Origin: Cornus controversa
Lineage: Eukaryota; Streptophyta; Magnoliopsida; Cornales; Cornaceae
Reading direction: 5' to 3'
DNA: 64,000 nucleotides
Assembly (NCBI GenBank): GCA_026545225.1
Contig: CM048848.1
Coordinates: 26,576,806-26,640,805, forward strand
A program made the translations under genes and the position numbers. A model generated the notes under the pieces. The model did no database searches and was not told where the DNA came from. It saw nothing but the letters and a program-made list of their open reading frames with translations. Positions 56,553 through 64,000 of the stretch are shown here, piece after piece. Each line of letters opens with the position of its first letter. Position 1 is the first letter of the stretch.

Positions 56553-57995
56553 ATGGAGACCACACCTCCCCCATCCACGCCCAGAGATGGTAAGCTCCAC
56601 ATAGCCATGTTCCCATGGTTGGCCTTCGGTCATATCATTCCCTACCTAGAGCTTGCCAAGCTCATCGCCCAAAAGGGTCACAAAATCTCCTTCCTCTCCA
56701 CCCCAAGAAACATCGATCGCCTCCCAAAACTTCCCCCAAACTTAGCACCACTCATCGATCTAGTCAAGCTTCCCTTACCCCAACAAGTCCCTAACCTACC
56801 CTTAAATGCAGAAGCCACTTCAGACCTACCCTACAACAAGATCAAGTACCTCAAAAACGCCCTCGATGCTCTCCAACAACCCCTCACTCACTTTCTCCAA
56901 ACTTCATCACCCGATTGGATACTATTCGATTTCGCGCCTTATTGGGTCGGTCCTATTGCAGCTAAGCTCAACATACCCAGTGCCTTCTTCAGTATATGCA
57001 TCGCTGCGTTTCTGGGTTATCTGGGCCCACCATCGCTCTTGATGGACGGTGCCGATGACCGGAGTAAACCCGAGGATTTCACGGTCAGACCCAAATGGGT
57101 TCGATTCGAAACCAACGTAGCATATAAACTTTTTGAAGTGTTGAGGGTGTTTGATAGCGTGACCGGAGAAGACGACAATGTTTCGGATCTGTATCGAATC
57201 GGGGCCGCCGTTAAAGACTGCGATTTGGTGGCTGTTAGAAGCTGTTATGAGTTAGAATCCGAGTGGCTGAGCGTGTTAGAAGAGATATACATGAAGCCGG
57301 TGATTCCGGTGGGTCAGTTGCCGACTACGGCGTACGGTTCAGGCGAGGATGACAAGAGCGAGGAGTGGAGGGGAATGAAGGAGTGGCTTGACAAGCAGGG
57401 AAAAGGGTCAGTGGCGTATGTTGCGTTTGGGAGTGAGGCCAAACCGAGTCAACTCGAGCTGACCGAGATAGCTCTTGGGTTGGAGCTGTCCGAGCTGCCA
57501 TTTTTCTGGGTTTTGAGGACGAGACGTGGGTTGTCAGATACTGAGTTGATCGAGTTGCCGGAAGGGTTTGAAGAGAGAACCAGAGGACGAGGGGTGGTGT
57601 GCACGAGTTGGGCGCCTCAACTCAGGATACTGAGTCATGACTCGGTGGGTGGGTTCTTGACTCACTCCGGTTGGAGTTCGGTGGTGGAGGCTATACAGCT
57701 TGAGAGAGCTCTTATACTCTTGACGTTCTTGGCAGACCAAGGGTTGAATGCTAGGGTTTTGGAAGATAAGAAGATCGGTTTTTCGATACCGAGAAACGAG
57801 CGAGACGGGTGGTTCACAAGGAACTCGGTGGCCGAGTCACTCAGGTTGGTGATGGTAGAGGAAGAAGGGAAGATATACAGAGAGAAGGTCAAGGAGATGA
57901 AAGGACTGTTTGGAGACAGAGATAGACAAGACAAGTATGTGGATAATTTCTTGAATTATCTTCGAACCCATAAAAGCAAACCTAGTGGAGAATAA
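56553..57995 (+). CDS. UDP-glycosyltransferase, UGT91-like
   Basis: An intact intronless frame of 480 residues, the usual length for plant family-1 glycosyltransferases. They move a sugar from a UDP-sugar to a small molecule such as a flavonoid, terpenoid or hormone, or to a sugar already attached, in the cytosol. The catalytic histidine is H27 in PWLAFGHIIPYLELAKL, and its partner aspartate is D126 in WILFDF. The 44-residue PSPG donor-binding box spans W353 to Q396 (WAPQLRILSHDSVGGFLTHS ... LADQ). The HSGWSS variant and the AESLRLVMVEEEGKIYREK end are typical of the UGT91 group, which includes sugar-sugar rhamnosyl and glucosyl transferases. The donor and acceptor cannot be read from sequence. 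No signal peptide or membrane segment. It is the only intact host gene here, with higher GC than the surroundings. Confidence 0.95.
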   Translation: METTPPPSTPRDGKLHIAMFPWLAFGHIIPYLELAKLIAQKGHKISFLSTPRNIDRLPKLPPNLAPLIDLVKLPLPQQVPNLPLNAEATSDLPYNKIKYLKNALDALQQPLTHFLQTSSPDWILFDFAPYWVGPIAAKLNIPSAFFSICIAAFLGYLGPPSLLMDGADDRSKPEDFTVRPKWVRFETNVAYKLFEVLRVFDSVTGEDDNVSDLYRIGAAVKDCDLVAVRSCYELESEWLSVLEEIYMKPVIPVGQLPTTAYGSGEDDKSEEWRGMKEWLDKQGKGSVAYVAFGSEAKPSQLELTEIALGLELSELPFFWVLRTRRGLSDTELIELPEGFEERTRGRGVVCTSWAPQLRILSHDSVGGFLTHSGWSSVVEAIQLERALILLTFLADQGLNARVLEDKKIGFSIPRNERDGWFTRNSVAESLRLVMVEEEGKIYREKVKEMKGLFGDRDRQDKYVDNFLNYLRTHKSKPSGE

Positions 57996-58920
57996 CTACG
58001 AAAAGAAAGATGGACTATTAAAATCGGAGATGCTTTGTCTTGTCATTCACACGACCACTTTTTTCTTGCTTTTATCTCCACTAGAAATGTTATTATTATT
58101 CTCTTTTATGTTTTTATCTTTTAATTAATCAAGTAAAGGAGAGGTGGGAACTATCCAATTTTTTTTTTTTTAAATGGAATGATAATATTAATTGCATTAG
58201 TTATACACAAAAAAGAAAAAATAGTGCAACTAATAGTCTAATACTATCATTCGATTTTTTCTGTGTCTTAAATTTGTTTTATCTAACCTGCCTCTTTTAT
58301 TTATCCTATTTTCTTAAAATTCTAGACCTAATACAACAATAACAATCAAAATAATTTTTTTAATTAGTTGCATTGAATCATATGTTTTTATTTCGCTTTA
58401 TTGTAACATTTCTTACTAATAATGAGATACCAAATTTTATATTATTTAAAAGAACAGTAATTAAAATTTATATGTTAGGGATGATACTTGCTCGTTCATA
58501 TTACAAATTATTTTGCTTTTAACTTTTATGCTTATTTAAAGTTTTTCTGTTGCACATGTGTGCTTAAACATGTATGAATATTGATAAGGGAATTTTGATA
58601 AGGGAGTCCAAACAGGTTGGACGTTGAAAAGAAGGGGTAATCAACAGCTCTGTACAGCTTGCACAATAAGTGATAAACTGATCTAACTTAAACTTCATGT
58701 AAAGATGATGATTGTATCGTAGGCATCAAAATTTTTATAGTGAGGTAACTACTAGTGGATTAATTAAAAAGTTAAAATTCTTATTTAATTAGTCAGTAAA
58801 AAATTCAAAAGTTCAATTTGGGCCTCTCTGCAATTCAGTCCACCATAAAGTATTGGCCAATGGGTCAAACGATGCTCTCCAATAAACCCCGACCCACTTC
58901 AAAAATGGGTCACATGATAA
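57996..58920. other. UGT 3' flank and AT-rich spacer
   Basis: T-rich sequence following the stop codon, with no clear canonical AATAAA close by. No other gene is seen. Confidence 0.6.
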
Positions 58921-58930
58921 TTATGTATAA

Positions 58931-59089
58931 GGGTAATGTTACTCAGGCAGAATTGTTTGGCAGAAACTTTTACATCCATTGGATGTATGTAGTAGGTCCC
59001 ACCACATACACTCATCACATACATCCAATGGATGTAAAAGTTTCTGCCTATGAATTCTGCCTAACAATTCTGCTTGAGTAGCATTATCC
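58931..59089. mobile_element. 159-bp MITE with 10-bp target duplication
   Basis: Ends GGGTAATGTTACTC and, inverted, GGATAATGCTACTC. The two halves are complementary over most of their length (GCAGAAACTTTTACATCCAT / ATGGATGTAAAAGTTTCTGC), so it can fold into one long hairpin. TTATGTATAA flanks both sides exactly (58921-58930, 59090-59099). The target duplication length suggests a Mutator-like origin. Confidence 0.85.
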
Positions 59090-59096
59090 TTATGTA

Positions 59097-59300
59097 TAAT
59101 TATCATCAAAGATAATTATGTATAATTAAAAGATAATTAAATTAATGAGATAATATCTACAATTATCACCAAAGATAATTATGTATAATTAAAAGATAAT
59201 TAAATTAATGAGATAATATCTACAATTATCACCAAAGATAATTATGTGTAATTATCATGATAATTAATTATCATAAAGATAATTAAATAAATGAGATAAT
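59097..59300. repeat. 63-bp tandem repeat
   Basis: AATTATCACCAAAGATAATT followed by ATGTATAATTAAAAGATAAT and TAAATTAATGAGATAATATC is repeated about three times, the last copy decayed. It begins at the MITE target duplication. Confidence 0.88.
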
Positions 59301-60059
59301 TATCTGAAGCAATTCAAATTACAATTGTACCCCTCTAATGAACTTATAAATATAGGTTCAAGGGTGGGAGAAGGAAATGAAGACTTGGAGAGAAAGAATA
59401 CTGAAACTCTGCCTAAACTTTCACTCTCTCTGCACTCAAGCTCTGAAGAAAAAGGACAACAAATACATCGACGTCGTGTAGTTCTTCTAAAAGTTCGAAG
59501 AATCATCAAAAATAATGTTTGAGATCAAGTTTCTTCAACATTCGATCAGAAACCATTTTTGGTCTTCGTCAACTATAACTGCTTGAAAAAGACTCAATAA
59601 TTTGATTTAAGATCAAACTCTAGTAACTCTTGGATCCAACCAACAAAGGAGATCGAATCAGAGGATACTTTCTTTCTCTCGTAAAGAATACTTAAGAGGA
59701 TTGTACCAATCTTTATAAAATTAATAAAATTGATCTGCTCCTCATTTTGTTTTTTTTTTGTTTTTAGATTTGAAATTTGTCTATAAATATGATCTAATAA
59801 TTGTCTCTACAGATTATGATGAGCAAATTTTGATTGCTACATTACATGACAAATGCCACTAAATCTCTATAAATGAGAGGGGTCGGTCAATGAACTATGT
59901 ACACCAAACATTAAATACAAAATTACTATTTTGATATATTTTATTAAGTACTGACTTGATTGTTGGAGGGTACCTGACTAACACCCCATTGGTGTTGATC
60001 CTAGTTATATCTCTTCCATCTTACGGGGAACTTGTGCCAATCCGGACTGTGTAGATTTT
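59301..60059. other. Spacer with a promoter-like segment
   Basis: TTATAAATATAGGTTCAAG (59344-59362) followed by a purine-rich leader and CTCTCTCTGCACTCAAG looks like a promoter and transcript start, perhaps of a solo LTR, with AATAAAATT near 59727 as a possible polyadenylation signal. LTR ends could not be defined. The short frame 59325-59522 is not supported as a gene. Confidence 0.35.
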
Positions 60060-60760
60060 TTTCATTAACAATTGGCAAAGTCTGTAGGAAACAAGTACTT
60101 TCTTGAAGAAACTATTCTTTGGATGCAATTCGGTATGGTGTTGCGGACACAATGGCGCGTCAGATTTCTAATATGATGATCAAATTTGCTTTAGTACGAA
60201 ATTAGAATGTTATACCATGAATGATTAAATGTTCGGGACCGCAATACGGTTCGATCCCGGGTGATACCAAGGTTTTGGGAAGTGCCAAACGCAATGGCAA
60301 AGTCTGATTATCAATTGAACGGTTGGATTTGTCTTGGTACAAAATTATGAATTTACCCTTGTGATAATTGAGCATTCCGGATCGCAATCTGATGTGATCT
60401 CAAGGTTTCGGGATGTGCTAAACGTGATGATGAAGTTTGATTGCTAACTAGATGGTTGAATTTATTCCTAGTACAAAATTATAATTTGCCCTTGTGATGA
60501 TTAGGTGTTCGGGATCGCAATCCGATGTGGTCCCAGGGATTTAAGATGTTTCAAATACAATGAGGAAGTTTGATGTCAATTGGAAGGTAGGATTTGTCTT
60601 AGGTGCAAAATTACAGTTTTGCTTCTATGATGATTGAGTATTAGGGATTGTAATTCGATGCGGACGTAGGGTTTTGGGATGTGCCGAATGCAATGGAGAA
60701 ATCCAATCATCGATCAGACGGTTAGATTTGTCCCGATGGTGAAGCCCACTTACTAATCTA
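60060..60760. repeat. Degenerate ~135-bp tandem repeat (satellite-like)
   Basis: At least four, perhaps five, copies of a unit with TTCGGGATCGCAATCCGATG, then TGGTCCCAGGGTTTTGGGAT, GTGCCAAACGCAATGG, a GATTTGTCC segment and TACAAAATTATAATTTGCCC. Starts near 60232, 60374, 60507 and 60640. Confidence 0.8.
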
Positions 60761-62969
60761 ACGATGCAATCTCTACGATATTTGATCTAGTGGATCAGAG
60801 AGTGCAGTCTCTGATTAAATGTGTTTGGAACTTTCCCAATTTGTGGGAGGTGCAAAATGGGGTGTCTACATCAGCCTTTGTAGAATCCATAATAGATACA
60901 TCTAGTCCCTTTAGTAGATAACAAATATACTGATATCATGATTTGTAGGATTAAGAAATTAATCATTCTGCAAAGCTCTCTTAACTTTGTCAATGGTAGC
61001 ATGTGCAAGAGATGGGGGTCTTGGTAAGAATTTTAAATGGTAATGGTTGGTTGGTGATTGAGATGGAACTGAAGAATGAGGCTTAAGGTGATAAGAAGGT
61101 GAATAGAAAGATTGTTGTTTCTTAGTATTATGTAAGGCATAAGATTGTTGTTTCATGGCAATATATTGGCCCTAAGAAGGTTTACCATTTGGTGAAGGAT
61201 AGAAAGGCTTATTACTAGATGTGGCAAAGAATTTGTTGTTTATAATGAATATGGTTTTGTGAGTTATAATGGATTTGACTTTTGAAATGGTATTGCAAGA
61301 CAAGGAAATTGTGGGGGTGGGGAGAGGGGAAGGAAGGTTCTTCATCTTTTCTTTTCTCTACTTCTAGGATGACTAAACACGAAAGCATCCTTTCATTCTA
61401 CTAACATCAAAATGTTGCCCCCGCAATATTGGATTGGATAGTACTTGCAGCAGATGTAGATACGAGTAAACTATTAGCATTCATATAGGAATAAATTTTC
61501 CATTGACATGTATTTTTAGTAGGAATGCCTTTCCACCGAGAGCACGAAACCTTTGTGCAATATGATTTGTTGTGGCATTGTAACAAAATTAATTAACATT
61601 GACAAAAAAATTTATACTACAGACTTAAAAGAGAATTGTGACATATATATTTGTAATTGAAAATTTTTGGTGTCAAAACCAGAATGATCGAGTAGTAATT
61701 TTTGGTTTAATTATTGTAATTGATCATGAACCCCAGACCAGTTCAAATAGTCTCGGTTTCTCAAAAATGGGTTTTGGCCTCAATGGACTAGTCCAGTTGA
61801 GTCCCAAACCAGTCCAATTGTATTCAACTTAGTTGAACTGGTCCGAATGAAGCCTGGATCGGTCCAACTCTGTTGAATAACCTTTTTTTGATTTGGAAAC
61901 TCTTGTTATAACTTAAATTGGTTTCTAAAAAATTTCTTAAATATTGGGAAACTTTTCTAATGGATTTCTAACTTATTTTTCAAGTAATTATAGGACTTCA
62001 TCATCTATAAATACATACATATGTTTTCTCTCTAATTACGCTTTTCAGAAAATTATTATTTTAGAGACAGAAACTATTGAGTTATTTTTAGGTCATAAAA
62101 GTATCTTTTGATTTATTTTTGAGAGTACACATACACTGAGTGATTAGGGTTATGGCTCTTATTGCTTGATCAACCATTTAAAGATTGCTTCAAAGATTTT
62201 TTATTGATCAAATCACTGGTTCGTTTGGTTTCTTCTCAACTGTTCGTTGGTGAGGAAAAATAAGGCAATTGCACTACGAAGGGGACAAAATATTCGCTGA
62301 GTGTTCTTATTCTTTCAATTACCTTGATTGTGATATTAGCCTTAAGTCTATAGTAATTGGATATGGAGTTGCAAGAGTAAGCCTAAGACGTTTAGCGTCA
62401 AATTCTTGGCAGAGTGGAGTTGGTACTTTTTGGAAGAATTTATTTTTTCTAAATTTTGAGTGTACATAATAAGTTTTTTTTTTCTCAGTGAATTGTAGAG
62501 AGAGATGCAATGTATTAAAGAAAAATGATTTTTTACTTTTATGAAATTGTCCATTATAGTCATTTTGCCTTAATGGTAATTAATAATAACAACAATACTA
62601 GTAGTTTCCTAAAATATTGATTTAACAAATTAGTCGTATGATTAGATCTAAAAGCATCCATTTAATGATGACTAGGAGTAGTTGAACACTATATATATAT
62701 TCCAAATTCATTCCCTCTGCCCTTTTTGGAGTTGAGATCATTAATATCTTAGTTAATGGACGAAAAATATTTATTATAGGTATATATACTATGAGATGTA
62801 TCTATATAACTTAAAACTAACAGATAATTTTTAAAAAATAAATAGAACTTGAAAGAGTTTCTAACAATCCAGAGAAAAAAACTAATTATAAAGAGTAGAG
62901 AACTTTTAATTTGCATATGATTTTTAAATTAATATAAATTTTTTATATTTTAAATGTTAAATTATAAGT
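60761..62969. other. AT-rich spacer
   Basis: No gene is supported. A minus-strand frame near 60959-61220 (NGKPS, SYALHNTKKQQSFY) faintly resembles copia gag linker sequence. 61720-61870 holds repeated GGTCCAACT / CCAGTCCAA motifs in both orientations. Confidence 0.45.
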
Positions 62970-63213
62970 TGTACTCACAGCTGTACAGAATGTACCTATT
63001 ACTACTAGTGTACTATCCACCTACCATTGTATTGTATATACTCATATTCTACACATGTGTATTAACCTAGGCAGACGTTATGGCTAGATACATTTCACCT
63101 ATCTCTTACCTTGTACAGCCTCACCTGCTACTCTCCTTGTTAACCTTAGCAGCTAGCCTATATATAGAGCCTTATGTACTATTCATTTAGTATCAATTCA
63201 ATATACCATTACA
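62970..63213 (+). repeat. Ty1/copia 5' LTR
   Basis: About 240 bases ending in CATTACA, eight bases before a tRNA-Met primer site. It has a TATA box (CCTATATATAGAG, 63157-63169). The start at TGTACTCACAG is the best guess; the 3' LTR is outside the window. Confidence 0.6.
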
Positions 63214-63220
63214 TTTAACT

Positions 63221-63232
63221 TGGTATCAGAGC
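63221..63232 (+). other. Copia primer-binding site (initiator tRNA-Met)
   Basis: TGGTATCAGAGC is a perfect complement to the 3' end of initiator tRNA-Met. Confidence 0.85.
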
Positions 63233-64000
63233 CACTATTTTAAATTTTCTTTCATATTCTTTTTGGTCTTTCCATTCCACCATTACTCCGGCCTTCAACC
63301 TCCACTGCTCAATCTCAGAATCTAGTCTTACAAGTGCTTGCTCGAGTTTTTTTTTTTTTGAAGACATCACTTGAAATAACTCAAAAAAGCCATTTGAACG
63401 CCTTCAGAACCACCGTGAAAGATGACTCCACGCGCCCTCAGGCACCACTATAATTTTTTAGAAAATTTCTCGTGCTCTCATGCACTACTTGCAAGGTCCA
63501 CACACCTTCACGCGCTTGCACCACTGTTTAACTATGTCATCAGCTGAGTTATTAACACATCAACAACCACAACAACGTACAACCATATCAATGTACATAT
63601 CATCATCCACATCATCTAATAACCTGTATTTACAATAATATGATATACCACATCAGCATTTGACCACGTCACCTGCCACATCAGAACGTCACCACCAATC
63701 TGTCGATCTGTCACTATGTCAACATTTTGCTATGTCACCTACCACGTCAGCACATTGCCAACAATAAGACCATCAAGAATCCCAAATAGCCCACGTGAGA
63801 ACGCAAGTTACACCCAAAGCCATTAGGCAAATGGCACGTCTGCCTAGGCAACTCACATTGCGTCGCCTCTTTTTTTGGACCCACGACTCGTCTTAGCGAG
63901 CCGATCCAGGCGGAAGAAATTGTCAGATGGGGTGTTTGGTTGGGGTAACATATCTGTTAAAAGATTTGCTAATCTGTCACCACGTTGGCATTTTTCCACG
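63233..64000 (+). other. Copia leader, cut by window edge
   Basis: Untranslated leader with a T run (63350-63360) and degenerate CCACGTCAGCAC / TGTCACCTACCACGTCAG motifs (63530-63760). No gag start is visible before the edge. Confidence 0.5.

Overview
This is a nuclear genome window from a flowering plant, probably a eudicot. The evidence is an intronless UGT91-type glycosyltransferase, GeBP and SMXL gene remnants, and plant-type transposons: Athila/Tat and chromovirus-like Ty3 elements, a Ty1/copia LTR, CACTA, Mutator-like and L1-type LINE elements. The species cannot be named from the sequence. No rRNA, complete tRNA gene, CRISPR or bacterial-type operon was seen. Only one gene looks intact, the UGT at 56553-57995. 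Nearly everything else is transposon or pseudogene.

Layout. 1-4807: minus-strand Athila-like element (RT, protease, gag, tRNA-Asp primer site, LTR) running off the left edge and sitting inside an LTR of an older plus-strand Ty3 element (4813-10281), whose interior is reduced to a primer site and an integrase tail. 10282-13368: minus-strand Ty3 fragment (gag, primer site, LTR). 13369-14927: AT-rich and purine-rich spacer. 14928-16170: Mutator-like element with long terminal inverted repeats, a 7-bp target duplication and coding-like cargo. 16331-19207: four head-to-tail decayed GeBP (DUF573) copies with a period near 0.8 kb.

19267-55619: a ~36-kb block that starts with CACTACAAG, ends with CTTGTAGTG and has TTT on both sides, so it may be one CACTA transposon filled with later insertions. 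Inside it are a histidine-phosphatase gene fragment, two pieces of an SMXL3-like gene, minisatellites, a CACTA gene pair (TNP2 C-terminal half and a six-exon TNP1-like gene, both minus strand), a young Athila-like element (31106-41227), several LINE fragments and a tRNA-derived SINE. The young Athila-like element has nearly identical LTRs but has lost RT, RNase H and the integrase core by a deletion that fuses the protease region to the integrase tail; it keeps an env-position ORF.

56213-56337 is the missing 3' end of a GeBP copy. The simplest reading is that the ancestral locus was a GeBP tandem array next to the UGT, split by the transposon block. Downstream of the UGT are a 159-bp MITE with a 10-bp target duplication, two tandem-repeat arrays, AT-rich spacer and the 5' LTR of a copia element leaving the right edge.

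All domain calls were made by eye from translated motifs, without database searches.
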